NCBI GenBank assembly: GCA_902563575.1
Contig: CACEXV010000001.1
Span: 124,001-188,000, forward strand
DNA length: 64,000 nucleotides
Reading direction: 5' to 3'
Source of the DNA: an uncultured Pelagibacteraceae bacterium
GTDB taxonomy: Bacteria; Pseudomonadota; Alphaproteobacteria; Pelagibacterales; Pelagibacteraceae
Shown here: positions 41,506 to 50,580 of the stretch, piece by piece
Layout: each line of letters begins with the position of its first letter
Numbering within the stretch: the first letter of the stretch is position 1
Notes under the pieces: generated by a model
The model's input: only the letters and a program-made list of their open reading frames with translations
Database searches by the model: none
Told to the model about the DNA's origin: nothing
Position numbers and translations under genes: made by a program

Positions 41506-42240
41506 TTAGTTAAATTTTGCGTATCCCGATTTCTCAAGTTCTTCACCAAGCTCGCTTGTACCTGTTTTAATTATTTTGCCTTTTGACAGGATATGAATAA
41601 AATCCGGTTTAATAAAATTAAGTAGTCTTTGATAGTGTGTAATTATAAGAAATGAGTTTTCTCTACCTTTATATGAATTAACACCATCTGCAACTATTTT
41701 TAGCGCGTCTATATCCAAACCAGAGTCTGTCTCATCAAGAATGCATAGTTTAGGTTTAAGTATCTTTAATTGTAAAATTTCATTTTTCTTTTTTTCTCCT
41801 CCTGAAAAACCAACGTTTAGTTGCCTGCTTAAAAATTTCTCATCAATTCCAAGTTCTTTTGATTTTTCTTTTACAATTTTCAAAAAGTTAATTGCATCAA
41901 TTTCTTTTTCTCCTCTAGATTTTCTTACTGAGTTTAAAGATGTTCTCAAAAAATTTCCCGTGTTAACACCTGGAATTTCAAGTGGGTACTGAAAAGCCAA
42001 AAAAATCCCTTTTTGTGCTCTCTCTTCGATTGGCACATCCAGTAAGTCGGATCCCTCAAATTTTAAATTTCCTGAAACTTCATATCCTGGTTTTCCAGAC
42101 AGAACATTTGCCAATGTGCTTTTTCCAGAACCATTTGGACCCATAATTGCGTGAACCTCACCTTTTTTGATTTCAAGGTTTAAGCCATTTAATATTTTTT
42201 TTTGATCAGTGGCTGCTTTTAAATTTTCTATTTTTAGCAT
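41506..42240 (-). CDS. sufC: Fe-S assembly ATPase SufC
   Basis: ABC-type ATPase of the SufBCD complex, soluble, with no permease partner. Walker [17 protein letters not shown] (about 35), Q-loop [15 protein letters not shown], signature [15 protein letters not shown] (about 147) and Walker [15 protein letters not shown] are all SufC-specific. It has 244 residues. The start overlaps the sufB stop by 1 bp. Confidence 0.96.
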   Translation of the reverse strand: MLKIENLKAATDQKKILNGLNLEIKKGEVHAIMGPNGSGKSTLANVLSGKPGYEVSGNLKFEGSDLLDVPIEERAQKGIFLAFQYPLEIPGVNTGNFLRTSLNSVRKSRGEKEIDAINFLKIVKEKSKELGIDEKFLSRQLNVGFSGGEKKKNEILQLKILKPKLCILDETDSGLDIDALKIVADGVNSYKGRENSFLIITHYQRLLNFIKPDFIHILSKGKIIKTGTSELGEELEKSGYAKFN

Positions 42241-43676
42241 TATCCAACACTCCCCTCTAAACTAATTGATACTAGCTTTTGAGCTTCCACGGCGAACTCC
42301 ATGGGAAGTTGTTGTAATACTTCTTTGCAAAAACCGTTTACTATTAAACTTACAGCTTCCTCTTGATTTAAGCCTCTTTGATTACAATAAAATAGTTGTT
42401 CGTCATTTATTTTAGAAGTTGTAGCTTCATGTTCAATTGTAGAGGTTGAATTTTTATTTTTTATATATGGAACTGTATGAGCACCACATTTATTCCCCAT
42501 TAATAATGAGTCACACTGAGTATAATTACGAGCATTTGTGGCTTTTTTATTTATATCAACAAGGCCCCTATAAGTATTATCTGCTTTCCCAGCTGAAATT
42601 CCTTTGGAAATAATTTTACTTTTTGTATTTTTTCCTAGGTGTATCATTTTGGTGCCGGTATCTGCTTTTTGAAAGTTGTTTGTAATTGCAATCGAATAAA
42701 ATTCACCTACGGAATTATCTCCTTGAAGTATGCAACTTGGATATTTCCAAGTAATTGCAGAACCAGTTTCGACTTGTGTCCATGAAATTTTCGAATTTTT
42801 TCCTCTACATGCTCCACGTTTAGTAACAAAATTATAGATACCTCCTTTACCTTCTTCGTCACCAGGATACCAGTTTTGAACAGTCGAATATTTTATCTCA
42901 GCGTCATCGAGGGCTACCAATTCTACATTAGCAGCATGTAGTTGATTTTCGTCTCTCATTGGAGCTGTACATCCCTCTAAGTAACTTACATAACTATTTT
43001 TGTCTGCGATTATAAGAGTTCTCTCGAATTGACCAGTTTGAGATGCGTTTATTCTAAAATAAGTAGAAAGCTCCATAGGACACCGAACATTAGGGGGAAT
43101 ATAAACAAACGAACCGTCCGTGAATACAGCTGAGTTTAATGTAGCAAAATAATGATCTGTCAAAGGGATTACTGAACCTAGATATTTTTTTACTAATTCT
43201 GGATGTTTTTGAATTGCTTCCGATATAGAACAAAATATTATACCTTTTTTTGTCAGTTCATCTTTAAAAGTAGTTGCAACGGATACTGAGTCAAAAACTG
43301 CATCAACAGCTACGCCGCTTAGTCTTTTCTGTTCATCCAAGGGAATACCAAGTTTCTTGTAAGTTTCAATTAGTTTAGGATCAACTTCATCTAAACTCTT
43401 AGGCTTTTCTTTAAAGTTTTTGGGAGCTGAATAATAATATAGATCTTGATAATCTATCTTAGGATATTTTGGTTTTTGCCAATTTGGTTCTTTAAGTGAT
43501 TTCAATCTATTGAAAGCCTTTAGTCTCCATTCTAATAACCACAAAGGTTCTTTCTTAATCTTAGATATAAATCTTATAGTATCTTCATTAAGGCCCTTTG
43601 GAGCTCTATAGCTATCTATATCGGTAGTGAAACCGTATTTATAATCCTTTAATTTATTTATTTCGTTGTTGTTCAT
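42240..43676 (-). CDS. sufB: Fe-S assembly scaffold SufB
   Basis: Core scaffold on which the cluster is built, 478 residues. Conserved stretches are [30 protein letters not shown] (about 199), [20 protein letters not shown] and [20 protein letters not shown] (about 423). The N-terminus overlaps the regulator gene by 23 bp, so regulator and scaffold are probably translated from one mRNA. Confidence 0.96.
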   Translation of the reverse strand: MNNNEINKLKDYKYGFTTDIDSYRAPKGLNEDTIRFISKIKKEPLWLLEWRLKAFNRLKSLKEPNWQKPKYPKIDYQDLYYYSAPKNFKEKPKSLDEVDPKLIETYKKLGIPLDEQKRLSGVAVDAVFDSVSVATTFKDELTKKGIIFCSISEAIQKHPELVKKYLGSVIPLTDHYFATLNSAVFTDGSFVYIPPNVRCPMELSTYFRINASQTGQFERTLIIADKNSYVSYLEGCTAPMRDENQLHAANVELVALDDAEIKYSTVQNWYPGDEEGKGGIYNFVTKRGACRGKNSKISWTQVETGSAITWKYPSCILQGDNSVGEFYSIAITNNFQKADTGTKMIHLGKNTKSKIISKGISAGKADNTYRGLVDINKKATNARNYTQCDSLLMGNKCGAHTVPYIKNKNSTSTIEHEATTSKINDEQLFYCNQRGLNQEEAVSLIVNGFCKEVLQQLPMEFAVEAQKLVSISLEGSVG

Positions 43677-44085
43677 AATTTTCTTTTAATAAATCCTCTA
43701 ATTTCACATTTTCAAAAAAACCGTTAATATGATTATCTAGTCTGTCCCAAAGGTTGTGGGTTATGCATTTAACTGATTTGTTATTACACCCTCGTTTTGA
43801 ATCTTTTTTGCAATTTAACGTTCTTACCTCTTCTTCAACGGCATAAAAAATATTTGATAACTTAATCTCTGAAGCTGGTTTTTCCAAGGTGTAGCCTCCT
43901 CTTGAGCCTCTAAGGCCTTTCACAAGTTTTTTGCTTTTTAATTTGATAAAAAGCTGCTCAAGATAAGACAAAGATATATTTTGTCTTAATGATATTTCCG
44001 TCAAACTGACTGGTTTTTCATTAGAATGGTAGGCAAGATCTGCCATTGCCATGACTGCGTATCTTCCTTTGGTTGTCAATTTCAT
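43654..44085 (-). CDS. iscR: Rrf2-family Fe-S regulator (IscR-like)
   Basis: A 143-residue transcription factor with an N-terminal winged helix-turn-helix (about 1–65: [15 protein letters not shown], then [20 protein letters not shown]). The cluster-binding loop has three Cys and a His in the order C-x7-C-x6-C-x2-H (about residues 93–111), like the [2Fe-2S] ligands of IscR. As first gene of the suf operon it probably senses Fe-S status and controls its own promoter; the target sequence is inference. The name iscR is by family; RirA-like roles are possible in alphaproteobacteria. Confidence 0.87.
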   Translation of the reverse strand: MKLTTKGRYAVMAMADLAYHSNEKPVSLTEISLRQNISLSYLEQLFIKLKSKKLVKGLRGSRGGYTLEKPASEIKLSNIFYAVEEEVRTLNCKKDSKRGCNNKSVKCITHNLWDRLDNHINGFFENVKLEDLLKENYEQQRNK

Positions 44086-44151
44086 AATTTTGTAAGTTTT
44101 ACAGCAGTTTCTTTAGAATTCCTAGTAGATTTGTATGATTTAAAAAAAAAA

Positions 44152-44179
44152 ATTTGACGCACAAATTCGTGTTATAAAT
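44152..44179. promoter_or_regulatory. Imperfect dyad upstream of the iscR–suf operon, candidate operator
   Basis: The 28-bp site has the form ATTT-N4-CAC-N6-GTG-N4-AAAT, with two-fold symmetry centred at 44165/44166. It lies in the spacer between the divergent iscR-like and hydrolase genes, on the far side of a T-tract from iscR. The layout resembles a dimeric winged-helix operator. Assignment to the Rrf2 protein is inference. Confidence 0.4.
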
Positions 44180-44214
44180 CTGAACTTTTTTTGAAAATAA
44201 TTATCATTATTAAT

Positions 44215-44871
44215 ATGAAACCAAAAAGTTCAGAAATATTTATACCAGGGCCTTCAGGAAGACTTGAGGGAAAATATTATAAAAACCCAAAATTTGGATC
44301 GCCAATAGCGATTGTCTTACATCCGCATCCGCAATATGGAGGAACAATGAATAATAAAATAGTTCAATTAATGTTTAATATATTCCTTAACAATGGTTTC
44401 TCTGTGATAAAATTTAATTTTAGAGGCGTAGGTAAAAGTGAGGGTATATTTGACAATGGACAAGGCGAATTGTCAGACGCAGCTGCTGCATTAGATTGGA
44501 TTGAAAGACAAAACTTGGATTACAGTCAATGTTGGGTTTCTGGTTTCTCTTTTGGTGCTTTGATATGCATGCAACTAATTATGAGAAGACCTGAGGTTAA
44601 TAATTTTATAGCTATATCGCCTCAGCCAAATGTTTACGATTTTTCATTTTTAGCACCGTGCCCTACCTCCGGCCAGGTTGTTTATAGTGAAAACGATGAA
44701 TTAGTAACAAATGAAAGTATTACTGAATTAGATAATAGGATTAAGAGTCAAAAAGGAGTTGAGGTATTATTTTCAAAAATTAAAAATGCAAATCATTTTT
44801 TCAAAGATAAAGAAAATGATTTAAAGTTAAATATTGAGAAGTATATAAAAGAAAAAACAGCTCTTATTTAA
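44215..44871 (+). CDS. Alpha/beta hydrolase (COG2945-like)
   Basis: A 218-residue serine hydrolase-like protein. Visible features are the oxyanion segment VLHPHPQYGGTMNNK (about 33–47), FRGVGKSEG, the nucleophile elbow GFSFG (about 114), an acid in SENDELV and a His in NANHFF. The ATG at 44215 is preferred over an upstream TTG at 44191. Substrate is unknown. It is transcribed away from the suf operon; its stop region overlaps anmK by 8 bp. Confidence 0.82.
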   Translation: MKPKSSEIFIPGPSGRLEGKYYKNPKFGSPIAIVLHPHPQYGGTMNNKIVQLMFNIFLNNGFSVIKFNFRGVGKSEGIFDNGQGELSDAAAALDWIERQNLDYSQCWVSGFSFGALICMQLIMRRPEVNNFIAISPQPNVYDFSFLAPCPTSGQVVYSENDELVTNESITELDNRIKSQKGVEVLFSKIKNANHFFKDKENDLKLNIEKYIKEKTALI

Positions 44872-46000
44872 AAGTTATTAACTTTCCACCTTTGCATTCA
44901 TCTTTTTTACAACCTGTCATCCATCTATAACTAATTGGTTGATTTATAAAAGAGCGTATAGCTAAAAAAGCAAAAGCTTGGGACTCAATAAAATCTCCAT
45001 CTAAATTATATTTTTCTATAGGATTGATATCACAGTTTATCTTTTTTTTTAAACGCTCTACAAGAAATTTATTTTTTCGGCCGCCTCCAGTTATAATCAA
45101 TTTTGTTTTGTTAGATAATTTTACACTTTCAAATTTTTTTTTTAAAAATGAATTTATTTTCCATGAAATTAATTCAGAGGTGTATTCCGTTAATGTTGCC
45201 GCGCCATCTTCAGTAGAAAGTCCTCGAACAAATCCTAAATCAAAATCATTGATGTCATATGATGAATTAATAGGCTTAAACTGTTCACTTTCAAGATTAT
45301 CTTGTAAAATTTGCTTATTTATTGTTCCGCGACTTGCAATAATTCCATTATCATCAAATTTAAAAGATGTATTTATTCTAATCCAATTGTCTATTAAGCA
45401 ATTACCTGGTCCAATATCCATTGCTCGATAGTCGTTGGGATTTTTTCCACAAAAGGTGATATTAGAAATTCCACCAATATTTAATATAAGCCAAGGAGGA
45501 ATTATTTTATTTTTTTTGGACAAAGCCAAGTGAAATAGTGGAGCTAAAGGTGCACCTTGACCCCCGTTTTTAATATCATTACTTCTAAAATCAAAAATTA
45601 TATTTTTTTTTGTTAGCTGGGATAATAATTTTGCATTACCAATTTGTTTAGTAATCTTTTTATTTGGATTATGAAAAATTGTGTGCCCATGAAATCCTAT
45701 CAAGTCAATTTGATATTTCTTTGAAAAAGTACCAGCAACCTTTGCGTGAAAAATTGTTATTAATCTTTCAACTTCTTTGATTTCATTGGAATAAGTTTTT
45801 AAGTCTTTCATTGTATTAACCTTATTTCTTAAAACATAAATTTTTTTAAAGATTGTCTGATCATACTCAAAATATTTATCTACAATAACCTCGTAGCTAT
45901 TATTTTCATTTAGACTGCCGGTTGACCTTATTAATGAAGCGTCTACTCCATCTCCTGAAGTGCCACTCATTAATCCTAAGGATAAATAGCTCTTTGTCAT
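44864..46000 (-). CDS. anmK: Anhydro-N-acetylmuramic acid kinase
   Basis: Phosphorylates anhMurNAc released during cell-wall recycling, giving MurNAc-6-P. Motifs are GLMSGTSGDGVDASLI (about 9–24), GFHGHTIFHNP, LNIGGISNITFCG, AMDIGPGNCLIDNWI and ITGGGRKNKFLV, all typical of the ASKHA-fold AnmK family. The 378-residue length is normal. It is divergent from tyrS across 56 bp. No other muropeptide-recycling gene is in the window. Confidence 0.94.
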   Translation of the reverse strand: MTKSYLSLGLMSGTSGDGVDASLIRSTGSLNENNSYEVIVDKYFEYDQTIFKKIYVLRNKVNTMKDLKTYSNEIKEVERLITIFHAKVAGTFSKKYQIDLIGFHGHTIFHNPNKKITKQIGNAKLLSQLTKKNIIFDFRSNDIKNGGQGAPLAPLFHLALSKKNKIIPPWLILNIGGISNITFCGKNPNDYRAMDIGPGNCLIDNWIRINTSFKFDDNGIIASRGTINKQILQDNLESEQFKPINSSYDINDFDLGFVRGLSTEDGAATLTEYTSELISWKINSFLKKKFESVKLSNKTKLIITGGGRKNKFLVERLKKKINCDINPIEKYNLDGDFIESQAFAFLAIRSFINQPISYRWMTGCKKDECKGGKLITFK

Positions 46001-46027
46001 ATTTTTATTTATTTATACAAAATTTCG

Positions 46028-46033
46028 TATAAT
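46028..46033 (+). promoter_or_regulatory. -10 element upstream of tyrS
   Basis: A perfect TATAAT lies 23 bp before the tyrS ATG. The region 17 bp upstream is only A/T-rich (TTTATT), so the -35 element is weak or absent. Confidence 0.4.
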
Positions 46034-46056
46034 AGTAGATTATTGATGTTGTATCT

Positions 46057-47298
46057 ATGAAAAGTAATTTTTTAGCAGAAATGAAGGACCGTGGCTATTT
46101 AAATCAATGTACAGATTTAGATGGGCTAGATGAACTTGCGAAAAAAGGTAAGATTTTGGCCTACATTGGTTTTGACTGCACTGCAGACTCATTGCATGTT
46201 GGTAGTTTATTGCAAATTATGGTTTTGCGATTATTACAAAAACATGGTCATCAACCAATAATTTTGTTAGGAGGTGGCACTACACTAATTGGTGATCCAT
46301 CAGGTAAAGATTCTACCAGAAAAATTTTAAAACATAACAATATTAAGAAAAATATTTTAGGTATTAAAAACAATTTCAAAAAACTGTTAGATTTCAAAAA
46401 TAAAAAAACTAAACCAATATTCGTAGATAATTTTAACTGGTTAGGTAAGTTAAATTATATAAAGTTTTTAAGGGAAATTGGCACACATTTTACAATTAAT
46501 AAAATGCTAACTTTTGATAGCGTTAAGTTGCGATTAGAGAGAGAGCAATCTTTAAGTTATATGGAATTTAATTATATGATTCTCCAAGCCTATGATTATT
46601 TACAGCTAAACAAAAAATATAATTGTATATTGCAGTTAGGTGGATCTGATCAGTGGGGCAATATTGTGAATGGAGTGGAGTTAATTAGGAGAATAAGTAG
46701 AAAAGAGTCTTTTGGTTTAACCACGCCACTCATTACTACGTCTTCTGGGTCTAAGATGGGTAAGACGGAAAAAGGTGCTGTATGGTTAGATAAAAAAAAG
46801 ATGCACCCTTATGACTATTGGCAATTTTGGAGAAATACGGAGGACGCAGACGTTGGTAAATTTTTAAATTATTTTACAGATTTAAAAGTTGATTTTATTC
46901 AAAATTTAATTCGGAATAATGCGGATATTAATAAATTAAAGATAACCCTAGCAAATGCTGCAACAGTTTTACTTCACGGAAAAAAGGCTGCTGAAAGTTC
47001 AGAGGCGACCGCTAAAGAAACTTTTGGAAAAGGAGGTTTGGGAAGAGACTTACCTTTAATAAAAATCAATAAATCTTTTATACTTAATAATGTTGAAATA
47101 TTAAGTTTTTTAAATGAAACGAAAATTTTTTCATCAAAAAGTGAAGCACGAAGAGCTATAGAAAATAAAGCTATAAAAATAAACGATGAATTAGTCCGTG
47201 ACTATAAAGATCATTTATCTATAAAAGATTTTGTAGATGAAAAAAGATTAAAAATTTCGTTCGGTAAAAAGAAACACTTTTTGGTAGAATTAAAATAG
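46057..47298 (+). CDS. tyrS: Tyrosyl-tRNA synthetase
   Basis: Class I synthetase charging tRNA-Tyr. The HIGH-type motif is in ADSLHVGSLLQI (about 45), the Tyr-binding QLGGSDQWGNIVNG near 202, and the KMSKS-type loop is SGSKMGKTEKG (about 230). A C-terminal S4 RNA-binding domain (about 345–413) is present. It has 413 residues, the TyrS short-insert type. It converges with the AsmA-like gene, leaving 1 bp between stops. Confidence 0.96.
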   Translation: MKSNFLAEMKDRGYLNQCTDLDGLDELAKKGKILAYIGFDCTADSLHVGSLLQIMVLRLLQKHGHQPIILLGGGTTLIGDPSGKDSTRKILKHNNIKKNILGIKNNFKKLLDFKNKKTKPIFVDNFNWLGKLNYIKFLREIGTHFTINKMLTFDSVKLRLEREQSLSYMEFNYMILQAYDYLQLNKKYNCILQLGGSDQWGNIVNGVELIRRISRKESFGLTTPLITTSSGSKMGKTEKGAVWLDKKKMHPYDYWQFWRNTEDADVGKFLNYFTDLKVDFIQNLIRNNADINKLKITLANAATVLLHGKKAAESSEATAKETFGKGGLGRDLPLIKINKSFILNNVEILSFLNETKIFSSKSEARRAIENKAIKINDELVRDYKDHLSIKDFVDEKRLKISFGKKKHFLVELK

Positions 47299-47299
47299 T

Positions 47300-49489
47300 T
47301 TATTTTTTTTTTATAGCTTTCTGTATAAATCTTGGTGTTATAGTTCGTAATGGGTTAACAGTTGTTTTAACTTTTCCTGGTAAACCTTTTATCTTAAAAC
47401 TAATTCCAAATAAACCCTCACCAATATCTTTTGGTATTATAATTTCACCTACCACAGGTATTTTTGAAATAATGGTATTTAATGTTTTTGCCGGTATCAT
47501 ATTTCCTTTAAAACTTACAAGACCACTCTTGTTGTCAATATATCCCTCCATTAAAATAGATACACTAGGACCTATAGCATACAGTTCATTTAATTCTATT
47601 TTGTCTTTTTGTTTTGTAAAATTTATTTGCAACTCATCAAAAGATACTCCATTACCTTTGGCGGCATCTGCTAAACCTTGTAAGTCCGCCAATGATAAAA
47701 GTTTTAAGAAACCCGGCGCATCTTTGATCTTAAATTTTTCAATTATCATTTGATTAGTGCTGGACCTTTGATCAAAACTACTCACAAACGTAAGTTTACC
47801 CCCTATGACACCTCGAAAAAAATCGTATTCTTTTATAAATGGATCTGGAATGTCAGAATATATTTCAAAAATTTTTAATGTATTTTCTTCATTTTTCTTC
47901 AGACTAATATCAAGAAATTTATTTTTACTAAACTCCCCTTTAGACGATAACTTTTCGAATTTTCCATTTTTAATTTTACCGATTAAATTAAATTTTTGGA
48001 TAATATTTTGATCTTTAAAACCAGTATTAATTTCATCTAAAGTGATATTTATATTTTTACTAAATTTGTCAAAAATACTTTTTCCATCGTTTTTGTTTAT
48101 TATTGACAATAATTTAGTGGCGTCAAATTTCTTTCCTTTTATTTCAATATTTTTTTTAATTTCTATCGTGAAAGCATTATTAGTTTTTTTATCTAATTTT
48201 GTATTTAACTCGATTTTTTCAAGTTTATTTATTTTGCCAGTCTTATCAAATTCTAAATTATGTATGTTAATAAAATCATCATTGTTAAGATAATTAATTT
48301 GTTTAAATAGAAGTTTGTTTTCTTTTTGTAAAATATTTGCCTTCACGTTTTGAGTCGTATCTGAACTGTTGTAATTTATTAAATCTATAAATAGTCTCTC
48401 ATCAAAATCTAAGTCTACAGAAATATTATTTGTTCCATTTGTTAGTATATTTTTAAATTTTAAAACATTATAATTTTTTCCATCGATACTATACTTCCCA
48501 TCAAAATCTGTTGAAAATTTTTCTTTATTAAATTTTATCTTTATTTTACTTTTATCTACATCAATAATTTCTATCTTTTTTTTTATCATATTTGACTCAA
48601 TTGGGTTCTTTAAAGATATCTTTGTTTTAGAAACATTGCCGATACCAGAAAAGCTATAGTCAGAAATTTGCCTTGTTTTATCAATTTTTATTTTTATTTC
48701 ATTTGTCAAATCGGAGTTAATGAAAAGATTTTTTAATTTATTATCTAGGTAATCTTTATTTTTTGGTAAAATTTTTTTAATATCCTTTAGATTTAATTTA
48801 ATAGATGTTTTGAAGTCCGATGCTATCTCAATCTCATCGCTTGATGATAAATTCAAACTTCCTTCAGATATAAGTAAATTATTTAAACTTCCCTTTAAAT
48901 TTTTTAAATCTAAGCTATTTTTTTCAACGAAATATAAAAAACTTGCATTTTCTAATTTAAGATTTTTATTAACTTTTGCCTGAAAATTTTTTACGTATCC
49001 CTCCGCTAAAAAATTAGAAATATTAAATTTATCATCGAATATCAGCTCGTAGTTACCTGTAATTTTTCCTTTTTCAAAGTGATTTAAGGCTATTCTTTTA
49101 AGATTAGATGGTTTAGATATTTTTAAAATTTTTTCAATGTCATTGTAGTCTACATTATTAATGTTTATTGAAACTTTTGTTATTAATATATTTTTTCTTA
49201 TTAAAGATTTTAAATCTATAAAACTTTTTAATTCTGTAATAGGAATTGAAACTTGGTTAAAGATGATATTTGGTTCTTTAGTCGATAAATAAAGTGTAAA
49301 ATCTCTAATGTTTAATTTAATTTTTATTTTTTTTATTTCTAAACTTAAATTATTGTTAAGTAATTTAATTCTCTCATAAATTAGATTATTAAATTGACTA
49401 GTTTGGTATCCAATGGTGCTTAAATAAATGATTATACCTATAATTAAAAATGATATTAAAAAAATTCCTCTAAGTAGTATCTTTTTCAT
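47300..49489 (-). CDS. AsmA-like / DUF3971-type envelope protein
   Basis: A 729-residue protein with one N-terminal membrane anchor (about 5–27) and a long periplasmic region of beta-rich, Lys/Asn-rich repeats. The C-terminal 150 residues hold the AsmA_2 pattern: KIKDAPGFLKLLSLADLQGL, LDNKSGLVSFKGNM-like text, SKIPVVGEII and GISFKIKGLPGKVKTTVNPL. Such proteins (YhdP/TamB superfamily) are thought to bridge inner and outer membranes for lipid transport. The assignment rests mainly on the C-terminal part; the middle is not recognisable. Confidence 0.78.
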   Translation of the reverse strand: MKKILLRGIFLISFLIIGIIIYLSTIGYQTSQFNNLIYERIKLLNNNLSLEIKKIKIKLNIRDFTLYLSTKEPNIIFNQVSIPITELKSFIDLKSLIRKNILITKVSININNVDYNDIEKILKISKPSNLKRIALNHFEKGKITGNYELIFDDKFNISNFLAEGYVKNFQAKVNKNLKLENASFLYFVEKNSLDLKNLKGSLNNLLISEGSLNLSSSDEIEIASDFKTSIKLNLKDIKKILPKNKDYLDNKLKNLFINSDLTNEIKIKIDKTRQISDYSFSGIGNVSKTKISLKNPIESNMIKKKIEIIDVDKSKIKIKFNKEKFSTDFDGKYSIDGKNYNVLKFKNILTNGTNNISVDLDFDERLFIDLINYNSSDTTQNVKANILQKENKLLFKQINYLNNDDFINIHNLEFDKTGKINKLEKIELNTKLDKKTNNAFTIEIKKNIEIKGKKFDATKLLSIINKNDGKSIFDKFSKNINITLDEINTGFKDQNIIQKFNLIGKIKNGKFEKLSSKGEFSKNKFLDISLKKNEENTLKIFEIYSDIPDPFIKEYDFFRGVIGGKLTFVSSFDQRSSTNQMIIEKFKIKDAPGFLKLLSLADLQGLADAAKGNGVSFDELQINFTKQKDKIELNELYAIGPSVSILMEGYIDNKSGLVSFKGNMIPAKTLNTIISKIPVVGEIIIPKDIGEGLFGISFKIKGLPGKVKTTVNPLRTITPRFIQKAIKKK

Positions 49490-50579
49490 TTAAGTATTTG
49501 TTACTCCTGACTCAATGAATTCGTCTAGTTCCCCGTTCAGTACAGCAGTCGGGTTAGTGCTTTCAGTTTTATTTCTTAAGTCCTTAACTAGTTGATAAGG
49601 TTGGAGCACGTAAGATCTGATTTGGTGACCCCATCCAATATCTGTTTTTTCTTCTACGGACTTCTTGGTCTCCTCTTCTCTTTTATTGATCTCATTTTCA
49701 TAGAGTCTTGATCTCAACATTTTAAAGCACGTCTCTTTATTTTTATGTTGTGATCTCTCATTTTGACATTGAACAACAATTTTTGTTGGTAGGTGGGTAA
49801 TTCTTACTGCACTATCGGTTGTATTGACGTGTTGGCCGCCGGCACCGCTAGATCTATATGTGTCAATTCTTAAGTCTTTGTCATCAATAATAATTTCAAT
49901 ACTATCGTCAACCACAGGATAAACCCAAATACTTGCAAAACTTGTATGTCTTCGTGCACCGCTATCAAAAGGCGAAATTCTGACCAGTCTATGAACACCT
50001 GACTCTTTTTTCATCAAGCCATAAAGGTACTCGCCAGAAACTTTTAAAGTGCAAGACTTAATTCCAGCTTCTTCACCTTTATGCTCACTAATAATTTGAT
50101 AATGAAATTTTTTTTTGTCAAACCATTTTAAGTACATTCTTCTTAGCATATTTGCCCAATCCTGACTTTCAGTTCCTCCTGCACCTGCGTGTATTTCTAA
50201 GTATATGTTCAAACTATCACTTTCACCTGAGAGAAAACATTTTGTCTCATTGAACTTTAAGTTTTTAATTAATTTTTTAATCTTAGATTCACACTCATTT
50301 AACACTGCTTGATCATTCTCTTCTATTGAAAGAGAATGTAAATCTTTTATATTTTCAAGTTCAATTTTGTTAATATCAAAATTATTTATTAATTCTTCGT
50401 AAAAGTTTTTCTTTTTTATTATTTTTTTTGCTTGAGTATTATCTTTCCAAAAGTCTTCTTTGGTAATTAACTCAGATAAGTTTTTGAACTCTTTATGTAT
50501 TTTATTTTTTTCAAAGATACCTCCAAATATTTTGAAGGATTTTGTTTGCGATGTTTATGTCTGTATTAAATGAGTTCAT
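49490..50579 (-). CDS. prfB: Peptide chain release factor 2, expressed by programmed +1 frameshift
   Basis: RF2 reads UAA and UGA. A zero-frame ORF of 22 codons starts at ATG 50577–50579 and ends at an in-frame TGA (50511–50513). The site is TGG AGG TAT CTT TGA, matching the classic RF2 recoding signal: an SD-like GGAGG, then the CTT slippery codon and the poor stop TGA. Skipping one base gives a 340-codon continuation to 49490, total 362 residues, the normal RF2 length. The codon-recognition motif is in RISPFDSGARRHTSF and the catalytic GGQ in SSGAGGQHVN. Taken as a plain ORF, the gene would be misread as starting at a GTG near 50305. It begins 1 bp after the pbp stop codon. Confidence 0.93.
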
Positions 50580-50580
50580 T

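Noticed and set aside
44139-44151. Homopolymer A/T tract in the iscR spacer and similar T-runs throughout
   Set aside because: Runs of 8–12 A or T are frequent across the window and reflect base composition; no phase-variable gene or repeat array is associated.
49490-50305. prfB as a truncated gene or pseudogene starting at GTG
   Set aside because: The missing N-terminal domain is found upstream in the same frame and joins a 22-codon leader ORF through an intact RF2 frameshift signal.
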